Source: Chaetoderma sp. LZ-2023a
Lineage: Eukaryota; Mollusca; Caudofoveata; Chaetodermatida; Chaetodermatidae
Direction of reading: 5' to 3'
Assembly: GCA_034401795.1 (NCBI GenBank)
Contig: CM067365.1
Span: 7,587,907 to 7,651,906 of the forward strand
Length of the DNA stretch: 64,000 bases
The notes below the pieces were generated by a model, which made no database searches, had not been told where the DNA came from, and saw only the letters and a list, made by a program, of their open reading frames with translations. Made by a program: the position numbers and the translations under genes. Of this stretch, positions 33,701-48,700 are shown one piece after another; the stretch's first letter is position 1, and each line of letters opens with the position of its first letter.

Positions 33701-36700
33701 TGATTTATTTCTGTGTTATGAGAAGTTACAGATCAAGTTCGAGTTTCAGCTGCTTCTGTCAATTTTTAATGGAGTTTTTGACTGCCAATCTCTAAAGATT
33801 TATATCACCAGGTAGGGGACATGTATTACAGAATGCTTGTTAATTATCTGTAACCTATTGATTTTGATACTTTTGCACATGTATCTATATGTACTTGGCA
33901 TTGTTTTTGCAGCTCCAAAGGAGATTGAGTCATACTACCAGGAGATGGGTCGAGCAGGGCGAGACAGTCTACCAGCAAGCTGTCATGTGTTTTATTCCAC
34001 GGGGGATTTCTTTACATGTCGGTTAGTGTCAATAGCACTATGCATGACAAATCATCCTTCAATGTCAGAGATTGGTCAAGAATATCTTGCTTACTTAATG
34101 CCTATTTGCAGGCCGAGAGAGGACTATTTCAGTCTAGCCCTATGCGACATCGAGGATTGTGAGACAGCAATCCAAATAGTGTGCAGCGTAGAGTGTATGA
34201 TCTAAGAATTTAAATAGTTGAGATTTTCACACTAGAGTAACCGAGGCAGGCATTCCAGTGATACATTTTCAGAAAACGTCTTCTCTTTGCCTGCAGATGG
34301 AGATTGCTCAATTTACCGCTGCAGAATGTGTTTTACTTTGTCTGCAGATGGAGATTGCTCAATTTACTGCTGCAGAATGTGTTTTACTTTGTCTGCAGAT
34401 GTAGATTGCTCAATTTACCGCTGCAGAATGTGTGTTTTACTTTGTCAGCAGATGTAGATTGCTCAATTTACCGCTGCAGAATGTGTGTTTTACTTTGCCT
34501 GCAGATGTAGATTGCTCAATTTACCACTGCAGAATGTGTGTTTTACTTTGCCTGCAGATGTAGATTGCTCAATTTACCGCTGCAGAATCTGTGTTTTACT
34601 TTGTCTGCAGATGTAGATTGCTCAATTTACCGCTGCAGAATGTGTGTTTTACTTTGCCTGCAGATGTAGATTGCTCAATTTACCGCTGCAGAATGTGTGT
34701 TTTACTTTGTCTGCAGATGTAGATTGCTCAATTTACCGCTGCAGAATGTGTTTTACTTTGTCTGCAGATGTAGATTGCTCAATTTACCGCTGCAGAATGT
34801 GTTTTACTTTGTCTGCAGATGTAGATTGCTCAATTTACCGCTGCAGAATGTGTTTTACTTTGCCTGCAGATGTAGATTGCTCAATTTACCGCTGCAGAAT
34901 GTGTTTTACTTTGTCAGCAGATGTAGATTGCTCAATTTACCGCTGCAGAATATGTTTTACTTTGTCTGCAGATGTAGATTGCTCAATTTACCGCTGCAGA
35001 ATGTGTTTTACTTTGTCTGCAGATGTAGATTGCTCAATTAACCGCTGCAGAATGTGTTTTACTTTGTCTGCAGATGTAGATTGCTCAATTTACCGCTGCA
35101 GAATGTGTTTTACTTTGTCTGCAGATGTAGATTGCTCAATTAACCGCTGCAGAATGTGTTTTACTGTGTCTGCAGATGTAGATTGCTCAATTTACCACTG
35201 CAGAATGTGTTTTACTGTGTCTGCAGATGTAGATTGCTCAATTTACCACTGCAGAATGTGTTTTAACAGACTTCATTATTAAGCATGTAATTAAAGGATT
35301 AAAACACTTCATTAACCCTTTAGAAAATTAAAATTTTTGTTCAGTGAATATCCATTTGCGACAAAGTAAAACACATTCTGCAGCGGTTAATTGAGCAATC
35401 TACATCTGCAGACAAAGTAAAACACATTCTGCAGCGGTAAATTGAGCAATCTACATCTGCAGACAAAGTAAAACATATTCTGCAGCGGTAAATTGAGCAA
35501 TCTACATCTGCTGACAAAGTAAAACACATTCTGCAGCGGTAAATTGTAAAATTTCAAAAATTGTATTTGGTCTGCAATTGGACATTCGCCAAGACCAGTG
35601 TAAACGCTGTTTTTGGCTGGCTTGACCATTAGATATTCCTTATGTCCCTCCCTCATAACCCCCCCCCCCCCCCCCCTATAAATGTAAGTGGATTATATAG
35701 AGAATTTGTGTTCAGGCTATTATCTCTATTTCAACCTTGGGCGTGCTGTTGCTCTCGGGATCTGAAAAAGCATCTTGATTTTTTAGTCCAAACGTCAGTG
35801 TCATGGTGACACAATTTCAGAAATTGTATTGGTGTGAAGCGGGTTGCTATGGCAGCAATGGTTCCCAGTGACATTAGTTTCTATTCTATAGAATGTTTAT
35901 TAAATTTTTAATTCACTAATGGCATACAGTTAATTCAGTTACTATCTGACAATTGACCTTTTATACATTTCAGCTCACATACATGTAAATGACAGATTTT
36001 GATTGACAGATACTTTGACAGATGATCTCCCTCCATTGTCTCATGAGGATATAATACAGCCTATAATAACCTGATATGTATATGTTTCACACCCTTTACA
36101 GACATTTTGTGAATGAGATACGTAGTCAGACATTTCGTGAACATAAACTGCGTATGTTGTCTGAGATGGAACAGTATCTGACGATGATTGGATGCAGAAG
36201 GCGGTGAGTACACTGATGGCCCAGGGATAGAAATGACCATGTGGCATTTTACCCGGGGAAACATGAATTTCAAAATGGCAAAAAACTGTGGCTGTTGATG
36301 GTAGTACAATCATGATAAATACTGGCTGTTGATGGTAGTACAATCATGATAAATACTGGCTGTTGATGGTAGTACACAGGGCAATCATGATAAATACTGG
36401 CTGTTGATGGTAGTACACAGGGCAATCATGATAAATACTGGCTGTTGATGGTAGTACACAGGGCAATCATGATAAATACTGAGACCCTAATAGCATACTG
36501 TGTTTTTGATACCCAAAGATTAACTCCTTTCGCCTTAAGTGATTTATTTATTTACGTTAAAAAAGGAGTAACCCGTATGCTTAATGCTGTTTCTGAGTAA
36601 TCGCCACTTTTTGTCATAATTTACTTAACATGCCTGCCAACACAATACTAATTTTCATAGTAATTTGCTACGTTGCATAGTAATACAAGTAGCGTAATAA

Positions 36701-39700
36701 TAATATTACTTAAAATATACAGACCTGGGGGATGAACTGCAAACACCCACTAAATATCAAGTACTCCTGTTTCTCTGCAAAGCGATGATAAATTCCACCA
36801 TCAGATTTACATTTTTAATATCTGTGGACTTTATAATTTGAGTGGCTGTAATATACGAATCAATGTTACAATGCTAGTATTGATGTGTGAGAAGCGTTTA
36901 TGGACATTGTTCGATTTTTATCTTTAATATCAAAAGTCTAAATCTCCCAGTACAGCTCAGTTAGGTAAGTTAAGATGGTTCTAAAATACAAATAGAAACG
37001 CAAGTTAGTGCAATTTTGAACACAATGTAAGAAATGTTCTGTTGAATATTTTGAGTATAATTTGGTTGGGAGGCATTGCTGCATTAAGCAGCAATGTCTG
37101 TTCAAAATATTCTAAAGCATGTCTAGTTTATTTGGGTGGGGTTGTGGGGGACATGTTGAGTTATTTCTGAGCTCTACATCTTGGTCATGAGTTACACAAT
37201 AAAGACTTAATATTTCGCATGTAAGCCCTTTATTACGGATATGTACAGCACTAAGCAATCCAAGACTCCTACATGTACCAGGAATCAGGATATCTAGAAA
37301 AGAACTGACTTACCTACTAAACTAAGTGTAACCTATTTTATTTTGCGATGTTATTAGAAAACATTTTAATTTTAACTCATAGAATTGTTTTTAGCACAGA
37401 ATTATCTACAGATCAGTTACAATCAGTTGTTTACACTGACATACAGCAAATATCCTGTTGTTGATTTATTTTTAAAAACCTGAATCCGGATTGAATCAAA
37501 TTCTCAATCTCTGTATATGCCAGAAACTGCTGATCGGATTTGGCTCAAATTTAAGTACATGAAAGCATGTGACTACACTAGGATTCCACAATGTTGCAGG
37601 TCATGATCTGGAAATTGTAAAACATCTTTACAATGGTACCAAAAAATGGAACAGGAGGGTTTGCAATCTCTGGTTGCTTTTGTTTTAAACACTAATACCT
37701 TTGAATCATGTTATCATTGATACCGGATTAACACGACTTTGTATTTAAATTGATTTCGATCTCCAGCCAACTTCCCACAATTCATTGCGCTTACTACAGT
37801 ACTGTTTAGCATTAATCGGAATTGGTACCACAAGTACAGGTGTCTGTTAACGATAAACAGTAGTAAGTGCAATGCCAATGAATTGTGTACGGTTAAATTG
37901 GCTGGAGACTGAATGCGATGTTAAATCTCTAAGGGTGATGCCCTCTGTGTACATGTCCTATATATAGTATGGTATATGCTTTTGTTCGTGTTATCTTTCA
38001 GTGCTATATTGTCACATTTTGAGGACAAGCGAGCGATTAATGTTGGAGATACACTCAGCTGCTGTGATAACTGTCTTAAGAGGTAACACTGACTCACATC
38101 CGCTACTTACAGACAACATCTAATGCAAAGACTTTTAACCAAATTCAGAATTATGTCACTATTGGCTGTTTGCAGTAGACAATGAGATATTTTCACAGTT
38201 AAAGCTCTTGTAATTCACCTTAGCTAACGACAGTGGTGCAATAGGCACACAGTTGACATACCGTTAAAATTTGACAGGACGCATTTTTTTTGGTCATATT
38301 ACATGTTCTAGGAAGGGGGTGCGTCCTATAATCGAGTACAGTGTTTGAGCACATTTTTTTTGTCAAGTTTCGTAAAAAAGAAAAAAATGATACCACGGAA
38401 ATTGCACTCTTAGCATGGTAGAAATTCTCGGACTATGTTTAATGTATACCTCAAAATATCATCGCGGAAGTGAAATTATTAAATTGGAGTGCCTAAATAT
38501 TGCGTATCCATTAATAAAGATCATTTATTACATCAAAATTAATCTGGAATTTGGCATAAAATGGCGACGTGAAAAGATAAGTCACGCGATTCGCCTCCAA
38601 AGGCAAAAGATTGTTTTTAATTAGAGCGAGTACTCGGATAAAATATTCTGGACTCGGAACTGTGAATACTATATATTATCATTGCGCGATAGGAACTAAG
38701 TATTGTACTTTAGGTCTGATCCGTACCCGTTTGATATCAAACTCCCGTTATCGTCTAAGATCTCGCGAGAACACAGCGCCTCCAATCGCAAAAGAGCCAG
38801 CGGCTTGCCAACATAAGAAGCGCTTTATCTCAGTTTAATTCTGATTCCGTTTTGGAGTATTTTAATGTTGGTCGGCATTACAAAATTAATGTGCAATACG
38901 AGAGTAAACACTGTTCCATTATTAATTTTTTCTGAAGAGAAATATTATTTCTCTGCTCTGATTGGATAAATTCTCCGGTACAAGCCAATGAAAATAGAGA
39001 AGAAATCTAGTAAACACAACTGGTGATCTTACCGTATTCCTAATATCACATGATTTCCATATTTTCTAGGCGACATTTTATGTCAAAAGTAGCATTGATT
39101 TTGATGTAATAAACAATCTTTATTGAAGATACGCGATGTTTAGGCGGTCCCATTAATAATGCCACTTCCACAATGATATTTTTGAGGCGTACATTCAACA
39201 TAGTGGTATGGCAATAAGCATGCTTATGGAAATTGTGTTCAGTTTTCGTGGTAGGTTCTATATGAGTTTTAACCATTTTAGAGAATGGATTTCAATTTCT
39301 CTATTCATCCTTTCTATGAGTATAAGGATTTTTGGGGCAAATTTGGGCCAAAATTTAGCCTACGTCCAATACAAGCTAGCGTCCTTTCCTCGAATAAAAA
39401 TGTTATGCAGAGATTTTGCCTCTGCATTACTTAACTGGCAAGTGCTCATGCCAACACCTACCGGGTGACCTCGAGCTCTATCTAGTGAGCGAATCCTTGT
39501 ATAATGTGCAAGGAACCGTAGGCAGGTCTTGTTTAATGTGCAAGGAACCGTAGGCAGGTCTTGTATAATGTGCAAGGAACCGTAGGCAGGTCTTGTTTAA
39601 AGTAGCAATATCTGCACTCATAAGAGTTACAGAAAATGGACATTTATTGAAAGCTCTGTGTTACTGGTACAGTAATTGTTAAACACTGCTTCTTTTAGCA

Positions 39701-42700
39701 TAACAAATCAGCTTTAAGTTTCCAGGACTAGGTTGCTGCAGGATTCCCCTTTGATGCCGACGATGAAGTTATTGTGATCTTAATGTCTATAGCACACTAC
39801 AATGTATTCTGTTGAAGTTTCAAATTAATGTTGAAATGATAAAATTTAAGAATATACAACTCGGGTAAGTTTGTTTCAAGTAATAATGTGTTTCTATTTT
39901 TTACTAATAAAATTTTAATAACGTCACTCTCGTCCTCCTCATCCTCCTCGTATTAATTTAATATTAAAACATACTGAGTACAGAAATATTTTACTTTACG
40001 AGAAGTAAATTTTCTGTCAATTGTGTGTATATTTGCGACAGTTGGCGTTGACACCCCCCCCCAGTTTTCGAATTCATCATGGCCATATGTATGATGCGAA
40101 CATATAATATAGAGCGACAATGTCTATTCCGTGTTACAGTAACATGCTACAAACAGATTCTTTGCTTTTTATTTTTAAACAGTGAACTTTCTTCTTACAC
40201 AGTTTTCGTTCTTAGGAATGTTATAAAGAATTTAAATGCATATGTTTTTGTGGTTTAACCCTTTAAGCCTTGAATTTGTTCAAGAAAATTTCATTTTTTA
40301 AAAAGAAAATGTCAATTTGCAGACCAAGAGAAGATAATTTTTTAAGGTTTAGCACTGGAATGACTGGCTCGATTATCGAGCCAGTCATTCCAGTAGTAAA
40401 TTTTCAAAAATACTCTTCTCTTGGGCTACAAATTGACATTTCTCAAGACCACAGCAGAAGCCGTTTTTGGCTGATATGAGTGTTACAGGGTTAACAGGGT
40501 GTGATTTCTGTATAGCTGATTAGTGCTACATGGAATAAAAATGGTACATGTGTAGACAAGCGGGTGAATGGAAAGTAAGAGACTGTATATAATCTCAACT
40601 CTTCTTTTAATCCTATAATCATTATATAGCTAGATTTGGTCAAGAAAATCTAAATATCTGCTTATTGAATAGCCATTTGCAGGCCAAGAAAATGCGATTT
40701 TTAAGAATTTACCACTGAAATGACTGGCTTGGTTATCTAGCCAGTCCTTCCAGTGGTAAATTGTCAAATGTTTATTCCTTTGTCCTGCAAATGGGATACT
40801 TCAGAAGCCATTTTTGGCCAACTTGTGTGTTAAAGAGTTTATATCTAAGTTGGCCTCTGTCTTGAGCCAGTCAATCCAATGCTAGGTTTCAAAAAGTATG
40901 CTTCTCTTGGACTGCAAATGAACATTGAATAAACAAAAAATTAGACTATCTTGGCAAATCTTATTCTTAAATGTTATTTTTTACCCTTTGAGGTGACAGA
41001 ATCTTGAGTTCAAGAAAGTCATACAGACTTGTTAATTAATTGAATTGACTAAATTCACAAATGCTCTGTTCATTAAAGGAATGTTATAGGTGTTTTGCTC
41101 TATGGCCTCATTCTCTATTTCTCATTTTAGATTAGAGCAGACAAGGCGGCAGGCATACTACAAGGATAAATCCTGGGCACCCGCTGACCAGCGTGTACTG
41201 ACCAATCCAGACGAACCGGTCAATTATGGCGCTGAAGTCAAGCTACTCTTTGATATTATTGAGGTATGCTTTTGGAAATCGTATATCTTTATCTACAGGC
41301 AGTCCTCATTCCCTGTAGACTGCATCACAACTTCGAACTAATAATTCAATGGTATGTGAAACTTATAATTAAGTTGCTCTTATTGAGAGGTTCCTTTTCA
41401 ACATTCTTGTGACAACCTCGAATGTATTGTAGCCAATGGACCGTTCCAGTTTATCCATCCATCATATGATGTCATAATCAACTACGTGTGACTGGCTCAA
41501 TTTAGTCTGTCTTAAGTGTCTAATGTACAAGTTGTTGCTATTTAATAAAGATGCTGTTGAATATTTTGAAAGGCAGCAACACCACCCAGTCAAATTAGTT
41601 TCAAAATATTCAACAGTTTACCTGTATAGTTTTCTGGAAAGTGATAGTCAGGGCGTTCAGAGATCGATCGAGCCTAACACGAGCATGGTATGGGTGGAGC
41701 TTAGCTAGAGATGGGCGGGGCATAGCTAAAACTGGAAAGGTCCCTTATTATAAAACCTGAATCCTCTACTGGTCAAAATACGTCAAGAAAACCAATATTT
41801 CTGTTCAATCAATGTGTATTTATCAGGCAATAGAAGACTATTTTTTTTAATTAATCACTAATTGCTGACTCTTGTTATCAGGCCAGCCATTCCAGTGGTA
41901 AATTTTAAAGAATAAAGCCACTACAGAAGCTGTTTTTGCCGGCTTTCCCAGTAAAGGGATAAATAGGCGTATAGTCCTTTAGTTGATTGAGGTTAAGAGC
42001 GCCTCAATGAAAAAGCATAAGAATTATATACTGTAATAATCTCCGGAGAATTACTGTAAAATTTATGAGTAAATTGCCATGAAATTTACTAGATCAATGA
42101 CATGGTAGACATCCTCAGTTGGGATGGTGTTTCCGCTAAAATCACTCATAACTGCCATAGTGATCTACACTGAAAACCTTTGTCAAAAATTGGTTTGCCA
42201 GACAGTATAGAATAACTCCTGCCTTGATTACATTCAATCTTTGTATGTTACATGAATGCTGTGTGTTACGACATAGGGTGGAATTAGCACTTTAGGAAAA
42301 TGTATCCATATTCACTAGTGGCTTGTCCACTGAATAATTTGAGCTGCTTTTTAAAACTGGAGAAATGCTTCATGTAAGTATGCACGATATTGCCTTAGGC
42401 TGTGAAAATCAGCATCAACTGTTGAATATTTTGAAATTATTTAACCAAATGTTGTTGCTGCCTAAGGGAGCAACACTTTCCAGTCCAAGTAATTTCAACA
42501 CAGTTCAAATACCCACGTAAATTGTTCATTGTTTGCTGAATTTATCAGATTAGCATCGTGAAATTCCAAGGAATAGATGAATCCAATCTGTCACTCAAGT
42601 ATATAATATCATAATGAATTACATCACATGTAGGCTGATGTCGCAATCAAAATGCGTAATGAATAACGTATCTAAGTCGATCATGAAGTTTTAATAGTCC

Positions 42701-45700
42701 GTCAGTTGTATGAATTGTATATTTTTACCATTTAATAAACATTCTGTTGAATACTTTGAAGCTAATTTAACTAGACGCCATCCCCCAGTCAAATTTGTTG
42801 CAAAATATTCAAGAGGTTAGCTGTAGAGTTAACATGAAATTGGGATTCTGGGAACTCAATGTATATAAATTGATCCCAACACTCCCAAAGCGTGGGCGTG
42901 GCATAGCTAGGAATGGGTATGGCAATATAGCTAAAAGTGAATTCATCCATTGGAATTTTTTTTTTTTTAATGATGTACCCTAGCTGTATGTATTCACAGA
43001 TTTCGTACATTCATATTTTGTGAAATTCCATAGGATTCACTTTTAATTGCGTTTCCATGAAATCTGTTCATAATCGCCATGGTTACTCCCTTGAAAGAAC
43101 ATAAGACCTATTGAAAATGTGATTTACACTGAATTAGTCTTTACTCTTTAAGCCATTGAAGCACATATGACTGATGTTGATATTTTATTAATATAATGAC
43201 ATAAGTTATCTTTTTTCCTTTGAAGGACCTAGGTGGAAGATTTGGTATGGGTACTCCTATTCTGATACTGCTTGGCTCCTATAGTCAGAAGATTCAGCGT
43301 TTCACCAAACACACGCTCCATGGGAAGGGAAAGTGAGTAGAGTAGGGAAGGGGATTTTTGATAACTGTTTGCCTGATGAATTTCTGCCGACTGCAATTTT
43401 CATGGTGTTTAACTCTGGATATGGTGACTATTTTGAAAACAATTTGACTAAAGGTTCAGCTGGTCGAGAGTTATTGCTCATTGGAATTATTTTCTGAAAG
43501 CTTGCAGCAGTCAGACAGTTCATAATCCAAGATTATTTTACCTTCGAAGAATCTGATCTAATTTTTAGCACACCTTTGAAGTGAGATGTGATAATTCAGA
43601 ATGATAAGTGAGATTGATTACTATACAATATAGGCTCAAAGTACAGAGTGTAATGTTGTGGATTGATGCTATTTTTGTGATCGATGATTGGTTTTACATG
43701 CTAAACGATGATCAATTAATTAGCGATCATAACGGTTTGTCATTTTTCGCGTTTCAACTCATGTCATAGGTGTGATACATTCTTAATAATTTAAAAAATA
43801 ATCTGTTGAATGTTTTAAAATAACTGACTGGAAGCTGTTGCTTTCAGTCAAATAATTTTCAAAATATTCAATAGGTTATTGGTATGGTTGCTTTGAAATT
43901 AGCATACTTCACTGTATTTCAGTGTTGAGAGGATTAATGCCTTAGACTAAGGAGTAACACAGCTATATAGTTGTAAAAATAAAATTAAAAATGTTTGTAC
44001 CAAAATGTATTCGTCTTCTGCAGTAGTTTTCTTGCTTGAACAGTCAAGCGATATTAATACCGTCAATTTAAAAGCAGCCAAATTCAATTTCTGAAATCAT
44101 GATCGATCTGTTTGTTGAACATGCAAACCAATCAATCATCAGACAAATCGACTAATTCGGGCAACCAACACTAACAGAGTGAACATTTTATCCCCTAAGT
44201 AACCTTATAAACATTTCATTACTTAGCATTCTATAATTATTTACCACTCAAGCCGGCCAAAGCTTCCCTCTGTAGGGGTGTTCAGGAATATCAATTTGCA
44301 AGCCAAGAGAAGGCTATTTTTGAAAATTTACCACTAGATAGGCTGGCTTAATAACCAAGCCAGTTATTAGTCATAAATTTTCAAAAATAGTCCTCTTTTG
44401 CCCAGAAAGTAGACATTCAATGATGGAATATTTTGAGTTATTAGATCAAATTTAATCGTTACCTGTATGCCTGCTCTATTTCTGCAGACTACATTTTCCA
44501 TGGGATTTAACACTGGATATGCTGACTATTTTAAAAACAATTTTCAAGACGAAATTTGAAAATGAGCAAAACGGTAATTCTGATTTTCATATTTTTCAAT
44601 TCAGGCAATCATTGAGATGCCTATTGGTACGTCACTATAGTCACAGCTAGCACTGTCATACATAAGATTCAATAGCAAAGACTGCAGATACTGGAAGCAG
44701 TGTCGCTGACATTAGCTCTAGTATCAGCAGAATTGTCAATTCACCTTTCCAGAGTACCCACCCATCATATGACGTCATAATGAACTGTGTGATGTGTACA
44801 ATGACATCATAATGAATGACGTTGATAAGTACGTCACGAACGCATATTTGAAGACGGTCTATGCATTGATGTACAAATTGTTTGCTTTTACTATTTAGTA
44901 AATATTCTGTTGAATATTTTGAAACTAATTTGACCGGGCACTGTTGCTGCCATAGGCAGCAACAGCACCCAGTCAAATTAGTTACAAAATATTCAACAGC
45001 TTCCCTGTATATTTTTCACGAAATTGATAGCTAGGGCATTTGGGGATCGATCAATCCCAACATGGCGAGGTGTGGGTGGAGCTTAGCTAGTGATGGGCGG
45101 GGCATGGCTAAAAATGAAAAGGTCCATTTGGTTCTAGATTCTAGAATAGTTTTCCTGCTGAATGCAAACGTACACGTATATGTTTATTAACCAAACAGAC
45201 TTAACACAAATTGATCTTCGAAGATGTGTGTTCCAAATCCAGCAGATTTTGCCAGTTTTCATTGAAATTATGCTGGAAGGGAGATAAATGTCTGTGTCAT
45301 CGATTGAGCCAATAGATTAGCATGATTATGTCCCATACAGGGGATCAATTTTCTGTCGAAAATCAGTCATTATGTTGGTGGCAAGCTGTCAGATACTGAA
45401 GAAAAGCTGTTTTTGTCATTAACTGAGGACCTTTTGTGCAATTTCTGAAATAATAACGTATATGTAATCTAAATGTGACCTTATATGAGTTGTGATATCC
45501 CCACTTTAAATGGTTGGGTTTGGTTAATCTCCCCACCATGATCACTACATGACCACATAGCTATATCTACCTTATCTTTCAGAGACAAGTCACAGAAATG
45601 GTGGAAAGCATTAGGTAATGTATTTTAGTTAATTAGCCCATTTACACACCAATGGAACAATGTTAGAATGATTCGCCCACCCACTGAAATACAAATAATA

Positions 45701-48700
45701 ATCAAATAATAGTTTCTTGCTCACCTGACCTGAAAGGCCGAATGAGCTTATAAATGCCATGGTGACCATCCGTTGTCTGTCCATCCATGGCCCATCAACT
45801 TTTCCTTTAAATGACTTCTCAAGAACCACTGGGCCGATTTGAGTTATATTTTGCAGGAAACATCCACATTTCCAAAGAGCATACATAGGTTGTTAAAAGG
45901 AAACTGATCTGTGAAAATCTCAAAACCGCTTTGGGGATTGATTCAAAACTTAGGAAAGCTCGTCTAGGGCAACAGCTGAATCAAGTTTGTTCCAGGGACC
46001 TAGATTGGCCAAATTTTGGTGGCCATCTTGGATGACCTAGTTTTCGTAAAGACAACTCCACAACTGCTGAATAGATTGGGCTGAAATTTGGGACTCAGTT
46101 TGTTGTTGAAAGTTGATACATAAAAAAACATGGCCAACTTGGAGCAATCAAAATGTAGCATGTTTGGCGGCCATATTAGATTTTTAATTTGATGGATTTT
46201 GAAGCCCAAATTGGTTTTTATATCGTTTTTTCTGTATGCTCATAAACAGTTTGGTGGCCATCTTGGATCATTTTCCCGCCAAAAACTCCCATACTAAAGC
46301 AATAGGAATTTTAAAATATCTTATTAAGAACCACTGGCTATGGGCTTATTTCAATACTTACAACATGTATGCTTTGGGTCAAATCAAAAACCTGTCAACC
46401 GTAGTATGTAAAAGTAACTATTTTCCTAACAAAATGATTTTAATAGAAATTTATAATCATATATATGTAATATTTAAAACATGGGAAAAAAATCCTGAGA
46501 CCAATTTCTCATATTGTAGCTAATTTACATAATTCAACCAATTTTTGTCGAGCCCATATCGAAGCAAAGGATCTCGACATAGCGATCCAAATGACGTCTG
46601 GCATCCGTCGTGACAAGAATTGCATAAATGTTAAAGTTTTTCTATGGACATTTAATTCATCAATGACTTGTCCGATGTTAATAAAACTTTACAGGTTTGA
46701 TCTATGCCATCATTGCATCTTGTCCCCATCACAATTGAAATGATTTTCGATATTTATCCAGGGTTTGTACTTAGCTTATTTTGCAACAAGAATTAGGTCA
46801 ATGTTAAAGCTTTTCACTGGACATTTAATTCATCAAGGACTTATCCGATCTCAATAAAACTTTACAGATTTGTTCTGCGCTATGATTGCATCCAGTATCC
46901 ATCATAATGATTTAGATTTTCAAATTCTTTCAATACTTTTCCGGCATTTGTCCATGGTTTAGAATATGTTTGTGTGATGTATATATATCCTTTTTAAACC
47001 GAGAATTAGGATGTTAAAGTTTTTCAGTTAACATTTAATCAATGAAGGACTTATCCAATCTCATTAAAACTTTGCAGCTATTGCGATACCCTGCACGTCG
47101 TCTGGCAGTTGTGGCCAATTTGTGTTTGGCTAAAATTGTCTGTTTATATCTCGGACATGCTTCCTTATAATGACACGGCATCTCATGATGATGTTGGTGT
47201 CACAAGGTCAAGGTCACTGTGACCTTGGTAAAAACCTTGTTCTTTCAACATTAACATTGTCTGTTTGGCTCAACATTTCTGTTTATATATCTCAGGTTTG
47301 GTTAATGATACTGGACCCAAACTTAGACACATGCTTCCTTGTAATGACACAGCATCACATAATGAGGTTCAGGTCAAAAGGTCATGGTCACTAATATGTA
47401 TGGCGCCTGTCCATCCGTCAACTTTTGTTTAAAAACACTACTCATTAACCGCTTGGCGGATTTAAACCTAATTTCGCTGGACAGACCCTATGGGGGTAGG
47501 TTTCAAAAATACATACAGAATTTTGATTGGTCAATTTTTGGGGTGAAAATCTGAGATTTTAAAAATATTTACCAGAAATTATCAAGACGCTACTCCTTAT
47601 TAACCGCTTGGCAGATTTCACATTACTTTGGCTGGAAGCACCCTATGGAGCTTGGCTACAGAACTTGTATACAGAATTTTGATTGGTCAGGTTTTTTGGT
47701 GAAAACTGTAGATTTTATGAAAAATGTAGCGGAAATTGTCAAAACGCTACTCATTAACCGCTTGGAAGATTTCAACTTACTTAGGCTGGAATGACCCTAT
47801 TGGGCTTCAGAACTTATATACAGCATTTTGCTTGGTCAATTTTTGGGGTTGAAAATCTTAAGAGTTTATGAAAAATTTACTGGAAATTGTTAAAAGGCTA
47901 CTTACTCATCATTAACAGGTTGACAGATTTCAACCCTAGTCGGCTGGACAGACCCTTATCACATTAAGCTCCAGAACATCTAGTAAGAATTTCCATGAGT
48001 CGATTTTCTTTTGGTGAAAATCATAAATTTTACGAAAGATTTGGTGGAAATTGTCAAAATTCCTCTCCTCCATAACCGCTTGGTGGATTTTATCCAAATT
48101 TGACTGGGAGGATTCTATAGTGATATGCTCTAAACCTTCTTTTCAGAATTTTGTTTGGTCGATTTTTTTGTGGCCATTTGAATTTTCCAGAGCCATTTAA
48201 AAACACTACTCCTTAATTAGTGGCCAGATTTCAATGAAACGTTGGTGGAATGATCCTATGGAGGTAGTCTTCGACATATCAAATGAGAATTTTGATTCGT
48301 CAATTTCTTTGGTGACCAACTTGGATTTTTTTTAATTATCCATCATGTCTACCAGTATTTAAATGCAAATGATTCAAATGCTAATTGTTCATTGAGCTTT
48401 ACAGGCTCTAGGGCCTCTTGTATTGATACGCCTTCGACATTTATTTTAGGTTTGAAGTCCAGCTTCATAATTAATTGCAAAGTGGTAACGTCGAGCTTCA
48501 TGGTTGCATTGCAACCACATTTCTGGTATTAAACTCTAATGCTTCAGCTCGCAAATTAGGCATACATCCATGAAGCCTGACCTATGGCAGCACAAGTTTC
48601 CAAACAAATTAATTTTAAAATATTTTCCAAAAGTATTTCTTACATTATGAGATAGTTAATGTATGCTGGTCTATTATGATTAAATTGTTAACCTTTTAAT

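Larger units (their letters stand above)
36204..38001. other. WRN intron 10
   Basis: Holds the direct repeat at 36289-36481, a family A hairpin (37037-37115), a family D fragment (37480-37690) and an imperfect inverted repeat (37747-37915). No exon-like ORF. Confidence 0.6.

Noticed and set aside
34304-35529. Long ORFs on both strands with 17-residue repeats ([17 protein letters not shown] type)
   Set aside because: They are translations of the 51-bp minisatellite. The unit is a multiple of three, so several frames stay open by chance. No start context, splice sites or domain.
34303-35545. CRISPR-like array
   Set aside because: Units are directly adjacent with no unique spacers, and the genome is eukaryotic.
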